The notes under the pieces are model-generated. The model was not told where the DNA came from, made no database searches, and was given only the letters and a program-made list of their open reading frames with translations. Below are positions 22,997-30,225 of a stretch of DNA of 34,347 nucleotides, in pieces (the stretch's first letter is position 1; each line of letters starts with the position of its first letter). The stretch is from an uncultured Bacteroidia bacterium (lineage in GTDB: Bacteria; Bacteroidota; Bacteroidia; Bacteroidales; F082), in contig CADBGN010000038.1 in the NCBI GenBank assembly GCA_902794155.1, positions 1 through 34,347 on the forward strand, in the 5' to 3' direction. The translations under genes were made by a program, and so were the position numbers.

Positions 22997-23989
22997 CTAA
23001 TAAACTCTAAAACCAATAATCTTCCTCACCTCGTTCAAGGTCTTCGCCGCACTCTCGCGGGCCTTTTCGGCACCCATGCGGGCAATGCGGTCGAGGCGTT
23101 CGGTATTTGATGAGAACTCGATGATGCGCTCACGAATCGGAGCTACGGTCTTCTCCAAGTCCTCTGCCAGTTGTTTCTTCATGTCGCCATAGCGGATGGA
23201 GCAGTCGTTCCACTTCTCGTCGAAGTATTTTACCGTCTCGGGCTCGCTGACGATGTTCATCATCGTGAAGAGGTTTTGGATGACCTCGGGTTTGGGGCTG
23301 TTGGGCTCGGTCGGACCGCTATCGGTGACAGCGCGCATCACCTTCTTGCGCATGGTCTTCTCGTCCTCGAAGAGGTAGATGCAGTTACCATCACTCTTTC
23401 CCATCTTGCCGCTACCATCCAATCCTGGCACTTTGATGGCATCGCCACCGAAGTAGTAGTTCTGGGGTTCGGGGAAGAATTCCACCTGATAGATATTGTT
23501 GAAGCGGCGGGCGCACTTGCGGGCCATCTCCATGTTCTGTTCCTGGTCCTTGCCCACAGGCACCCATTTGGCACGATGTTGCAGGATGTCGGCAGCCATC
23601 AATGTTGGATAAGTGAACAAGCCAGCATTGACGTTGTCGGGCTGTTGACGGGCCTTCTCCTTGAAGGTGGTCACGCGACCCAGCTCACCGATGTAGGCGT
23701 TCATATTGAAATAGAGATATAGTTCAATTGTCTCAGGCACATCACTTTGGATGTAGATGGTGGCCTTTTCGGGGTCGATGCCGCAGGCGAGGTATTCGGC
23801 CAAAATCGTGCGGGCCGAACGCTGTATATTTTCTGGCTTGGGGTGCGTGGTCAGCGAATGCCAGTCGGCGATGAAGAAGTAGCAGTTGTAGTCTTCCTGC
23901 ATCTTCACGAAGCTACGCACGGCACCGTAGTAGTTGCCAAGGTGAAGGTTTCCAGTGGGGCGAATGCCGCTTAAAACGATGTCTTTCAT
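22997..23989 (-). CDS. trpS: Tryptophanyl-tRNA synthetase
   Basis: 330 residues, the usual length of bacterial TrpRS. Class I motifs: the HIGH-type GIRPTGNLHLGNYYGAV near the N-terminus and the KMSKS-type GSGKMGKSDGN near residue 200. GELGRVTTFKEK, FTYPTLMAADIL and VPVGKDQEQNMEMAR are hallmark TrpRS segments for tryptophan and tRNA recognition. It charges tRNA-Trp in the cytosol. First gene of the trpS-hflX-tatD run. Its leader consists almost wholly of CAGTTAT/CAGTTGTT repeats, but no T-box or trp leader peptide is visible. There is no obvious functional link between TrpRS and the following genes. Confidence 0.96.
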   Translation of the reverse strand: MKDIVLSGIRPTGNLHLGNYYGAVRSFVKMQEDYNCYFFIADWHSLTTHPKPENIQRSARTILAEYLACGIDPEKATIYIQSDVPETIELYLYFNMNAYIGELGRVTTFKEKARQQPDNVNAGLFTYPTLMAADILQHRAKWVPVGKDQEQNMEMARKCARRFNNIYQVEFFPEPQNYYFGGDAIKVPGLDGSGKMGKSDGNCIYLFEDEKTMRKKVMRAVTDSGPTEPNSPKPEVIQNLFTMMNIVSEPETVKYFDEKWNDCSIRYGDMKKQLAEDLEKTVAPIRERIIEFSSNTERLDRIARMGAEKARESAAKTLNEVRKIIGFRVY

Positions 23990-24026
23990 CAGTTATCAGT
24001 TATTCAGTTGTTCAGTTGTAAGTTAT
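23990..24026. repeat. Tandem CAGTTAT/CAGTTGTT repeats forming the trpS leader
   Basis: Five units lie side by side: CAGTTAT, CAGTTATT, CAGTTGTT, CAGTTGT, AAGTTAT. They start at the base next to the trpS ATG and end 8 nt before the -7 box. The same units fill the trpS-hflX spacer, so leader and spacer of one transcript are partly complementary. Confidence 0.8.
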
Positions 24027-24033
24027 TTGGGTG

Positions 24034-24041
24034 CAAAGATA
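24034..24041 (-). promoter_or_regulatory. -7 element of the trpS promoter
   Basis: TATCTTTG on the minus strand followed by CACCC, with TTTG about 23 nt upstream. It leaves a leader of about 40 nt consisting of tandem repeats. Confidence 0.6.
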
Positions 24042-24163
24042 GGAATTTATGGGGATTTGCTTCGCAAAGAAATCTGACAAAAATCAATTCAAATTTTTAG
24101 AAAACCTATTTGAAAGATTTTTGATGGATTTTTGAACTATTTCTGCCCTTTAGGGCATACCAT

Positions 24164-24194
24164 AAAAAAAAGGCTCGTCGTGCAGACGAGCCTT
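24164..24194 (-). terminator. Rho-independent terminator of the RNase G gene
   Basis: On the minus strand a perfect 10-bp stem AAGGCTCGTC/GACGAGCCTT with 5-nt loop, running into eight T. 36 nt past the stop codon. Confidence 0.92.
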
Positions 24195-24230
24195 CTGAGG
24201 TTTTTTGGCAGTGACTTCCTTCGACAAACT

Positions 24231-25823
24231 TTAGAGTTTGATGTCGTCGCCGTTGGCGTTTTGGAAGTTGTACTGCAAAACATGGAATTCGGGCATCGAC
24301 TGCACCGTGAATTTCTTGCCGTATTTCTTCATCCATTTGCGGCGAATCGAAAACAGGCCATCTATGCAGAGGTAGGAATAGATGAAGGGATGCACCTGCA
24401 AGGTCAGATGATTCTCGTTTTGGTCGACCATGAGGTACTTGAGGTGGTTTTCGATTTCGTCGATGAAGAGGATGGCGGGGCGAATCTTGCCTTCGCCGGC
24501 GCACACAGGGCATTTCTCCTGCACCTGCACCTCCGTCTCGGGACGCACGCGCTGGCGTGTGATTTGGATGAGGCCGAACTTCGTCGGGGGAAGGATGGTG
24601 TGCTTGGCACGGTCGTGAGCCATGGCTTCAACCAAGGCGTCAAACAGATCCTTGCGATGTTTGGCTTCGTGCATGTCGATGAAGTCGACGATGATGATGC
24701 CGCCCATATCGCGCAAACGCAACTGGCGCGCGATTTCCTTGGCGGCTTCAATGTTGACTTGGAAAGCGTTGTCTTCCTGCGAATTCTCCTTGTTCACCCG
24801 ATGGCCGCTGTTCACATCGATGACATGCATGGCCTCGGTGTGCTCGATGACAAGGTAGACACCGTTTCTGATAGTGACGATCTTACCGAAAAAGCCTTTG
24901 ATCTGCTTTGTGACATTAAAGTAGTCAAAGATAGGTTCTTTGCCTTTGTAAAGGTGAACGATGTCGGCTTTTTGCGGTGCGAAAGTCTGAATGTTTTTCT
25001 GGATCTCTTCATAGAGTTTCTCGTCGTTCACGTGGATGTTGTTGAACGACTCGTTGAGCAAATCACGCAGCATGACGCTGGTTTGGTCCATCTCGCTGAC
25101 CATCCTGCCAAAGGTGGTCATCTTCTTCATCTCGATGATGCACTGTTCCCACTTGGAAATCAAGGAACGGAGATCGGCGTCGAGGTCGGCCACTTTCTTG
25201 CCTTCGGCAACGGTGCGGATGATGACGCCATAGTTGGCGGGCTTGATGCTTTGGATCAGGCGGCGAAGACGGTTACGCTCCTCGCTGCTACGGATTTTTT
25301 GGGATACCGAAATGCGGTTGGAGAAGGGGACGAGAACGAGATAACGACCCGCGAAGGAAACTTCGGCGGTGATTCTCGGTCCTTTTGTGTGGATAGGCTC
25401 CTTGGCGATTTGCACGGGGAGCAGGTCGCCCACGTTAAGCAAATCACCGATCTTGCCGTTCTTGGGCAGGTCGGGATCAAGCTTGAACTTGTCCATGGGC
25501 ACATCGTCGCCACCGACGACCGCCTTTTTGTACTTCATCAACGAATTGGCCTGCAGGCCAAGGTCGAGATAGTGCAGGAAGGCCTCCTTGGGATAGCCCA
25601 CATCAACGAAAGCAGCGTTGAGGCCCGGAAGGATCTTCTTCACCCTACCCAAGTAAACGTCACCAACCGCAAACTGGTTGTTGGTCTTTTCTCTGTGAAG
25701 TTCGACAAGCGAATTGTCTTCCAGAAGAGCGATGTCAACCTCCGAAGCGTGCGAGTTGATGACCAAGTCGCGCGTCACTGTCTTCACTTCCACTGCAACC
25801 TCTTGCTGTTGTTCTTCAGACAT
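24231..25823 (-). CDS. rng: Ribonuclease E/G family protein (RNase G)
   Basis: 530 residues, RNase G-like length without the long scaffold tail of RNase E. An S1-type RNA-binding region (about 50-160, GDVYLGRVKKILPGLNAAFVDVG) is interrupted by a low-conservation insert around 95-125. 5'-sensor and RNase H-like regions follow, then the DNase I-like catalytic part with metal-binding Asp in HVIDVNSG and in GGIIIVDFIDMHE. The Zn-link motif is reduced to CPVCAGEG. It makes single-strand cuts in rRNA precursors (16S 5' end) and mRNA. The gene order HU, small basic protein, RNase G is, to my recollection, common in Bacteroidota. Its 101-nt leader holds a long hairpin with a U-run (25862-25901). A strong terminator follows. 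Confidence 0.94.
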   Translation of the reverse strand: MSEEQQQEVAVEVKTVTRDLVINSHASEVDIALLEDNSLVELHREKTNNQFAVGDVYLGRVKKILPGLNAAFVDVGYPKEAFLHYLDLGLQANSLMKYKKAVVGGDDVPMDKFKLDPDLPKNGKIGDLLNVGDLLPVQIAKEPIHTKGPRITAEVSFAGRYLVLVPFSNRISVSQKIRSSEERNRLRRLIQSIKPANYGVIIRTVAEGKKVADLDADLRSLISKWEQCIIEMKKMTTFGRMVSEMDQTSVMLRDLLNESFNNIHVNDEKLYEEIQKNIQTFAPQKADIVHLYKGKEPIFDYFNVTKQIKGFFGKIVTIRNGVYLVIEHTEAMHVIDVNSGHRVNKENSQEDNAFQVNIEAAKEIARQLRLRDMGGIIIVDFIDMHEAKHRKDLFDALVEAMAHDRAKHTILPPTKFGLIQITRQRVRPETEVQVQEKCPVCAGEGKIRPAILFIDEIENHLKYLMVDQNENHLTLQVHPFIYSYLCIDGLFSIRRKWMKKYGKKFTVQSMPEFHVLQYNFQNANGDDIKL

Positions 25824-25861
25824 AGTGTTTTTCTTTGGGGTTAACGTTTTGATTGATAAAA

Positions 25862-25901
25862 CAATAACACAACAATGGGGAAAACCAATGCTGTGTTATT
25901 G
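25862..25901 (-). promoter_or_regulatory. Long hairpin with U-tract in the RNase G leader (attenuator-like)
   Basis: Read on the minus strand, CAATAACACAGCATTGG and CCATTGTTGTGTTATTG form a 17-position stem (15 Watson-Crick, one G-U, one mismatch) around a 6-nt loop, followed at once by TTTTATC. It sits about 40 nt before the rng ATG and about 25 nt after the small gene. It could end the HU transcript, attenuate rng, or be an RNase target for autocontrol. Confidence 0.6.
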
Positions 25902-25924
25902 TCGTGTTTAGGCTCAAGAAGAGC

Positions 25925-26019
25925 TTATTTCTTCTTGTGTCTGTCCTTTCTCAAGCGTTTTTTGCGCTTGTGAGTCGACACGACATCTTGTGTCTTTTGT
26001 GTTTCTTACCGTTTGGCAT
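25925..26019 (-). pseudogene. AURKAIP1/COX24-like (mS38/bS22-type) small basic protein, frameshifted
   Basis: Too short for ordinary gene calling. From the ATG at 26019 the frame reads MPNGKKHKRHKMS, then diverges to CRLTSAKNA and stops at 25951. The other frame continues STHKRKKRLRKDRHKKK to a TAA at 25925. Joined, the two give MPNGKKHKRHKMSTHKRKKR followed by LRKDRHKKK (29 residues), which matches from memory the tiny, extremely basic AURKAIP1/COX24-domain proteins of Bacteroidota, related to the ribosomal mS38/bS22 group. The break is an exact tandem duplication of 5 bp (CGACA CGACA at 25976-25985 on the plus strand); removing one copy restores the gene. Either a true mutation, an assembly or sequencing error, or a site of recoding. 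A shorter protein from the GTG before TCGACTCAC is another option. Confidence 0.75.
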
Positions 26020-26045
26020 AATATAAGATTTTATTTGTTGTTTTC

Positions 26046-26318
26046 TTATTTGACAGCGTTCATGAAGGTCTTAGCAGGCTTGAAGGCCGGAATCTTGTGG
26101 GCCGGGATGGTGATGGCGATGTTCTTGCCAATATTGCGGCCGGTCTTTTCAGCTCTCGTCTTGATGATGAAGCTGCCGAAGCCTCTCAGATAAACATTCT
26201 CACCCTTGGCCATGGCGTTCTTCACAACTTCCATAAAGTTCTCAACAACATTCTGGACAGCACCTTTCTCAATGCCGGTCTTGCTTGCGATTTCAGCAAC
26301 GATTTCTGCTTTAGTCAT
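26046..26318 (-). CDS. hup: HU/IHF-family DNA-binding protein
   Basis: 90 residues with the HU fold throughout: N-terminal helices (MTKAEIVAEIASKTGIEKGAVQNVVENFMEVV), the core GENVYLRGFGSFIIKTRAEKTGRNI, and the DNA-binding beta-arm with its proline at the tip (IAITIPAHKIPAFKPAKTF). It bends and compacts DNA as a dimer. First gene of the HU - small basic protein - RNase G block. Divergent from mutY, sharing a 126-nt intergenic region. Own promoter. Confidence 0.96.
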   Translation of the reverse strand: MTKAEIVAEIASKTGIEKGAVQNVVENFMEVVKNAMAKGENVYLRGFGSFIIKTRAEKTGRNIGKNIAITIPAHKIPAFKPAKTFMNAVK

Positions 26319-26367
26319 TTTTTCTCTTATTTAATGGTTAGTTATAATGTTTGTTGTAAATTTGCGG

Positions 26368-26375
26368 CAAAGGTA
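26368..26375 (-). promoter_or_regulatory. -7 element of the HU promoter
   Basis: TACCTTTG on the minus strand followed by CCGC, about 50 nt before the ATG. A TTTG lies 15 nt upstream, closer than the consensus. No comparable box is found for mutY on the other strand in this 126-nt gap. Confidence 0.6.
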
Positions 26376-26444
26376 CTGACCCCATTAATGCAAATTTTTT
26401 CTTCTAAAGAGTTATAAATAAAGAAATTCGCCTCGAAAACCACG

Positions 26445-27494
26445 ATGAATATCATACACGACACCTTAATTAATTGGTACGCTGAAAACCATCGCGACCT
26501 GCCTTGGCGACACGACCCTTCGCCCTATGAAGTGTGGCTCTCCGAAGTCATCCTGCAACAAACGCGCGTCAGCCAAGGCATGGACTATTACCTGCGTTTC
26601 ATAGAGAAATGGCCTACCGTGACCGACCTCGCCAAAGCCTCTGAAGAAGAAGTCCTGAAAATGTGGCAAGGCTTAGGTTATTATTCACGTGCCCGCAACC
26701 TGCACAAATGCGCCAAACAAGTCGTGGAACAACACCATGGCAAATTCCCTGCTGACTACGAACAACTTAAAAAGCTGCAAGGCATCGGCGACTACACCGC
26801 AGCTGCCATTGCTTCCATCGCCTTTAACCTGCCGCAGGCCGTGGTCGACGGCAATGTGTACCGCGTTCTCGCCCGACTCTACGACATTGACACACCTATT
26901 AATAATAATGGAGGTCAGAAACTCTTTGCCCGACTCGCCGACGAGCTCCTCAACTGCGAGCAACCCGGCCTCCACAACCAAGCTCTAATGGAGTTTGGAG
27001 CCCTACACTGCACACCGAAGAACCCCAACTGCCTGCACTGCCCCCTGCAAGCCCAATGCCTCGCCTTCGCCCACCAAACCGTAATGCAACGGCCGGTGAA
27101 ACTTTCTAAAGTCAAGGTCACCACAAGGCATTTCAACTATCTGGTAATCAAGGTTAAAGACAGCATTTACCTACACAAACGCAGCGGCAACGACATCTGG
27201 AGAAACCTCTATGATTTCCCCTGCATTGAAAGCGAAAGGCCCTTGTCGGTTGAAGAAGTCATTGCCTCAGATCAATTCAAACAATGGATTGAAAACAAGC
27301 CTTTTACCATCGCAAAAGTGTCTCCCGTTTTCACCCACAAGCTAACCCATCGTACCATTCTCGCCCAATTCATCGAAATAAATCTTGAAAAAAAAATGTT
27401 GCGGATTGAAACAAAAGATTTATTTTTGACGCCCGAAACGGATTTGGGCAGTTTTCCCATTCCACGCTTAATCGACTTATACTTAAACAATTAA
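26445..27494 (+). CDS. mutY: A/G-specific adenine DNA glycosylase
   Basis: 349 residues. Catalytic Glu34 lies in SEVILQQTRVSQG. The helix-hairpin-helix is LQGIGDYTAAAIASIAFN (111-128), and the catalytic Asp135 lies in AVVDGNVYRVLAR. The [4Fe-4S] cluster cysteines C189, C196, C199 and C205 have the canonical C-x6-C-x2-C-x5-C spacing. The C-terminal NUDIX-like domain (about 225-345) that recognises 8-oxoguanine is present. MutY removes adenine mispaired with 8-oxoG, preventing G:C to T:A mutation. It is followed 12 nt later by ssb, so the two are probably co-transcribed. The GC content drops near the C-terminus. Confidence 0.96.
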   Translation: MNIIHDTLINWYAENHRDLPWRHDPSPYEVWLSEVILQQTRVSQGMDYYLRFIEKWPTVTDLAKASEEEVLKMWQGLGYYSRARNLHKCAKQVVEQHHGKFPADYEQLKKLQGIGDYTAAAIASIAFNLPQAVVDGNVYRVLARLYDIDTPINNNGGQKLFARLADELLNCEQPGLHNQALMEFGALHCTPKNPNCLHCPLQAQCLAFAHQTVMQRPVKLSKVKVTTRHFNYLVIKVKDSIYLHKRSGNDIWRNLYDFPCIESERPLSVEEVIASDQFKQWIENKPFTIAKVSPVFTHKLTHRTILAQFIEINLEKKMLRIETKDLFLTPETDLGSFPIPRLIDLYLNN

Positions 27495-27506
27495 AAAAAC
27501 TACACT

Positions 27507-27959
27507 ATGGCAAGCTTGAACAAAGTCATCCTTATAGGCCGTCTCGGCAAAGATCCTGAAGTGACCACTTTTGAAAACGGGAACAAGAAAATCTCAGTCA
27601 CAATGGCCACCTCTGAACGTTACCGCGACCGCGACAACAATTGGGTGGAACAGACCGATTGGCACAACATCGTGGTTTGGGGCAACCTGGCCAACGATAT
27701 TGCCGAAGGACGTCGCAACTATACCAAGGGTGACCTTATGTACGTGGAAGGCAAATTGCGCACCCGTCAATACACCGACCAACAAGGTATCGTGCGCTAC
27801 GTCACCGAAGTGCATGCCGACAAAATGATGCAGATGGCACCCGCCCGTCCCGCCACACAGTCGTCCTACGGCCAACCCTACGCTCCCGCCCCAGAACCGG
27901 CACCAGGGTACACGCCTCAAGCGCCCACCCAAGACGAAGGCAACGACCTGCCATTTTAA
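27507..27959 (+). CDS. ssb: Single-stranded DNA-binding protein
   Basis: 150 residues. The OB fold covers about 1-110: MASLNKVILIGRLGKDPEVT, the aromatic ssDNA-stacking segments NNWVEQTDWHNIVVWGNLA and KGDLMYVEGKLRTRQYTDQ, and YVTEVHADKM. A proline-rich disordered linker (QPYAPAPEPAPGYTPQAPT) leads to the acidic partner-binding tip DEGNDLPF, the Bacteroidota version of DDDIPF. It coats single-stranded DNA and recruits repair and replication enzymes. Directly downstream of mutY and upstream of gldE. Confidence 0.97.
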   Translation: MASLNKVILIGRLGKDPEVTTFENGNKKISVTMATSERYRDRDNNWVEQTDWHNIVVWGNLANDIAEGRRNYTKGDLMYVEGKLRTRQYTDQQGIVRYVTEVHADKMMQMAPARPATQSSYGQPYAPAPEPAPGYTPQAPTQDEGNDLPF

Positions 27960-27990
27960 GGGAATGATGCGTCATGTCAGAAAAGTTTCG

Positions 27991-27998
27991 TAATTTTG
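27991..27998 (+). promoter_or_regulatory. -7 element upstream of gldE
   Basis: TAATTTTG followed by CAGCC, 26 nt before the TTG start codon of gldE. Suggests gldE can be transcribed separately from mutY-ssb. Confidence 0.5.
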
Positions 27999-28024
27999 CA
28001 GCCTGAATTTTAAATCATAAGATT

Positions 28025-29371
28025 TTGGAAACACCTGACCCTGACCCTCTCATAGGACTTCTCACCGTTGTTTCAAACAACTTCTACAAAGGATTTTCCG
28101 AACAACCCATCGGCGCCATCATTGGATTGGTGGTGCTCATCCTATTGCTTATCGTCTCAGCCTTGATCTCAAGCAGCGAGACAGCTTTCTTTTCACTCCA
28201 ACCCGCCGACGTCGAAGACTTGGAGTCGCGCAGCGATGCCAAAAGCAAACTCGTGTTGAAGCTTCGCGAGAAACCCAAGACCCTTCTGGCCACCATCCTG
28301 ATTGGCAACAACTTCGTTAACGTCACCATCACCCTACTGTCGACCTACATCATGGCGCTGTTGTTCGACATGGTGAACTACCCTGTGGCAGCCTTCCTCT
28401 TGGAAGCAGTGATTGTCACCTCCATGATTCTCATCGTGGGCGAAATCACACCAAAGATCTATGCCGGCAAGCGTCCAGTCAAGGTTGCCCGCTTTATGGC
28501 AAGGCCCCTACGTTTCCTCATCGGTCTATTCAAACCCTTGAGCAAGTTGCTGGTTAACTCCACCTCGTTCATGGATAAGCACTTGGAAAAGAAAAAAGGC
28601 GAAATCTCCATGGAAGACCTCTCCACAGCCGTCGACATCGCCACTGAAGAGTCGACCCAAATGGAGGAAAAACAGATGTTGAAAGGCATCGCCTCGTTCA
28701 GCGAGAAAGAGGTGAGCGGCGTGATGATTCCCCGCGTCGACATCATCGGCGTGGAGAAAAGCATGGAATTCACCGAGATGCTCGCCATCGTCATCAAGAG
28801 CGGATTTTCGAGAATCCCCGTCTATGACGAGACCCTGGACCAGGTGGAAGGCATCCTCTACGTGAAAGACCTTCTCCCCTATCTTGACGCCCAGTCTTAC
28901 GAATGGCAGAAACTCGTCCGCCCCGCCTTCTTCGTTCCCGAAAACCGCAAGATTAACGACCTGTTCCAGGACTTCCGCGAGAAGAAGATCCACATCGCCA
29001 TCGTCGTCGACGAATACGGCGGCACCTCTGGCCTTATCACGATGGAAGATGTCATCGAGGAAATCGTAGGCGAAATCAACGACGAGTTCGATACAGCCAA
29101 CGTGGAAGAGCATTTCACAAAACTTGACGATGGCTCTTATCTCTTTAAGGCTCAAACAAGTATCGTCGACTTCTGCAAAGTATTTGGCGTTGACGAAGAC
29201 TACTTCGAGCCCATGCAGGGCGAAGCTGACACCTTGGCTGGACTTATCCTTGAAATCGAAGGTCGCATCCCCGAAATCGGGTTCAAATTCAACTTCGAGA
29301 AGTTCCACATGGAAATCACCGATGCCGACACCAAGCGCATCAAAGAAGTAAAGGTTGTTTTTGATGACTAA
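28025..29371 (+). CDS. gldE: GldE: gliding-associated CNNM/CorC-family membrane protein
   Basis: 448 residues if the TTG at 28025 is used; no ATG or GTG occurs in frame before the first helices, so a non-ATG start is needed. Order: CNNM (DUF21) transmembrane domain with helices near 30-55 (IIGLVVLILLLIVSALISSSETAFF, which includes the conserved SSSETAFFSL), 90-115 and 120-145; a cytosolic CBS pair (about 215-340, with SGVMIPRVDIIGVE and EYGGTSGLITMEDVIEEIVGEI); and a CorC/HlyC C-terminal domain (about 355-440). Members act in divalent cation (Mg/Co) transport or sensing. The link to GldD next door identifies it as GldE, which in Flavobacterium supports gliding together with GldD; the two are co-transcribed in many Bacteroidota. 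Confidence 0.88.
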   Translation: METPDPDPLIGLLTVVSNNFYKGFSEQPIGAIIGLVVLILLLIVSALISSSETAFFSLQPADVEDLESRSDAKSKLVLKLREKPKTLLATILIGNNFVNVTITLLSTYIMALLFDMVNYPVAAFLLEAVIVTSMILIVGEITPKIYAGKRPVKVARFMARPLRFLIGLFKPLSKLLVNSTSFMDKHLEKKKGEISMEDLSTAVDIATEESTQMEEKQMLKGIASFSEKEVSGVMIPRVDIIGVEKSMEFTEMLAIVIKSGFSRIPVYDETLDQVEGILYVKDLLPYLDAQSYEWQKLVRPAFFVPENRKINDLFQDFREKKIHIAIVVDEYGGTSGLITMEDVIEEIVGEINDEFDTANVEEHFTKLDDGSYLFKAQTSIVDFCKVFGVDEDYFEPMQGEADTLAGLILEIEGRIPEIGFKFNFEKFHMEITDADTKRIKEVKVVFDD

Positions 29372-29397
29372 TAAACCAGTTTACGTATTTGGCCTTC

Positions 29398-29466
29398 AGC
29401 TGTCAGCCATAAGCTATCAGCCACAGTGCTATCAAGCTGATTGCTGACGGCTGATTGCTTATAGCT
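29398..29466. repeat. CAGCTATCAGCC-type repeats with an 18-bp inverted pair, gldE-gldD spacer
   Basis: AGCCATAAGCTATCAGCC (29405-29422) and GGCTGATTGCTTATAGCT (29449-29466) are inverted copies with 16 of 18 matches. Units of CAGCTGT, CAGCCAT and CTATCAGCC recur around them. The spacer of 133 nt holds no gene. Comparable in character to the trpS-hflX spacer repeats but with a different unit. Confidence 0.75.
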
Positions 29467-29489
29467 AAGTAGCTTATAATAATGAAGTT

Positions 29490-29497
29490 TAATTTTG
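29490..29497 (+). promoter_or_regulatory. Possible -7 element next to gldD
   Basis: TAATTTTG followed by AGA, only 7 nt before the gldD ATG, which would give a near-leaderless transcript. No -33 seen. Weak. Confidence 0.3.
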
Positions 29498-29504
29498 AGA
29501 ATAT

Positions 29505-30095
29505 ATGAAAATCAACAAATTCATAGTATCTTTGGCAGTCGTGGTTTTGACTTGCATTATGGTTTCATGTGACGACAACGAAAACTATTTGCCTAAGCCG
29601 CGCGGCTATTTCCGCATCGACCTGCCTGAGAAGTCATACAGCCGTATCGACACCATCGAACGTTACAGTTTCGAGTGCCCCGACTACGCCATGCTCACTT
29701 ACGACCGCTATTCACCTGACGAAAAAAACTGGGTCAACGTCGAGATGCCACAGTTCAAGGGCTCCATCCATTTGACACACAAACCTGTCAACGGCAACTT
29801 GAGCGAGTATTTGGAAGATGTCCACACCATGTTGACCAAGCACCTACAAAAAGCGAACGGCTTGCGCGACAGCTTGATTGTCAACGACGAGCATAAAGTC
29901 TATGGCCTCTTCATCGAGATGGACGGCAAGGGCGTGGCCACCCCGATGCAGTTCTACCTCACCGACAGCACCCGCAACTTCGTACGCGGTGCCCTATACT
30001 TCAATTTCCAGCCCGACAACGACTCGATGCAGCCCGTCATCAACTTCATTCGCGAAGACATTGACCACATGATCAACACATTCGAGTGGAAATAA
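29505..30095 (+). CDS. gldD: GldD-family gliding motility lipoprotein
   Basis: 196 residues. Lipoprotein signal with lipobox MVSC (Cys22) after FIVSLAVVVLTCI. The mature protein starts DDNENYLPKPRGYFRIDLPEK; the KPRGYFRIDLP motif is characteristic of GldD. It is followed by YSFECPDYAML, a VNVEMPQFKGSIHLTHKPV strand region and a C-terminal FVRGALYFNFQPDNDSMQPV. Located in the inner leaflet or periplasm by its signal. In F. johnsoniae GldD is essential for gliding and linked to type IX secretion. It follows gldE by 133 nt of repeat sequence. Together with GldB elsewhere in the window and a T9SS-tailed nuclease, it supports a functional T9SS in this organism. Confidence 0.88.
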   Translation: MKINKFIVSLAVVVLTCIMVSCDDNENYLPKPRGYFRIDLPEKSYSRIDTIERYSFECPDYAMLTYDRYSPDEKNWVNVEMPQFKGSIHLTHKPVNGNLSEYLEDVHTMLTKHLQKANGLRDSLIVNDEHKVYGLFIEMDGKGVATPMQFYLTDSTRNFVRGALYFNFQPDNDSMQPVINFIREDIDHMINTFEWK

Positions 30096-30152
30096 AACCT
30101 ACAAATTTGCATTTTTTGCAAGTTTTGTTCTCCCATTTTCAACAAAAAACAC

Positions 30153-30184
30153 TATTTTCGCGGCGCGAAATAAATTTTGCGCCG
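30153..30184. promoter_or_regulatory. -7-like box and inverted repeat upstream of corA
   Basis: TATTTTCG (30153-30160), one mismatch from the -7 consensus, runs into an inverted repeat CGGCGCGAAA-TAAA-TTTTGCGCCG (30161-30184; 9 of 10 positions pair). The hairpin would lie at the start of the corA leader, so it could be an operator or an mRNA leader element. Purely inferential. Confidence 0.45.
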
Positions 30185-30225
30185 ATGTAAACAGAGTGTT
30201 CACTTAAAAGAAAGGGGGAAGGCCT

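Noticed and set aside
22916-24026. Repeat arrays that at first look CRISPR-like
   Set aside because: Units are 7-8 bp with no spacers, and no cas genes are present.
24132-25844. 570-codon open frame on the plus strand
   Set aside because: It is exactly antisense to rng, the translation has no family resemblance, and long antisense frames are expected from the codon bias of a GC-rich highly biased gene.
28526-29308. 260-codon minus-strand frame
   Set aside because: Antisense shadow of gldE; rich in Asp/His/Phe in a way that mirrors the sense codons, no known domain.
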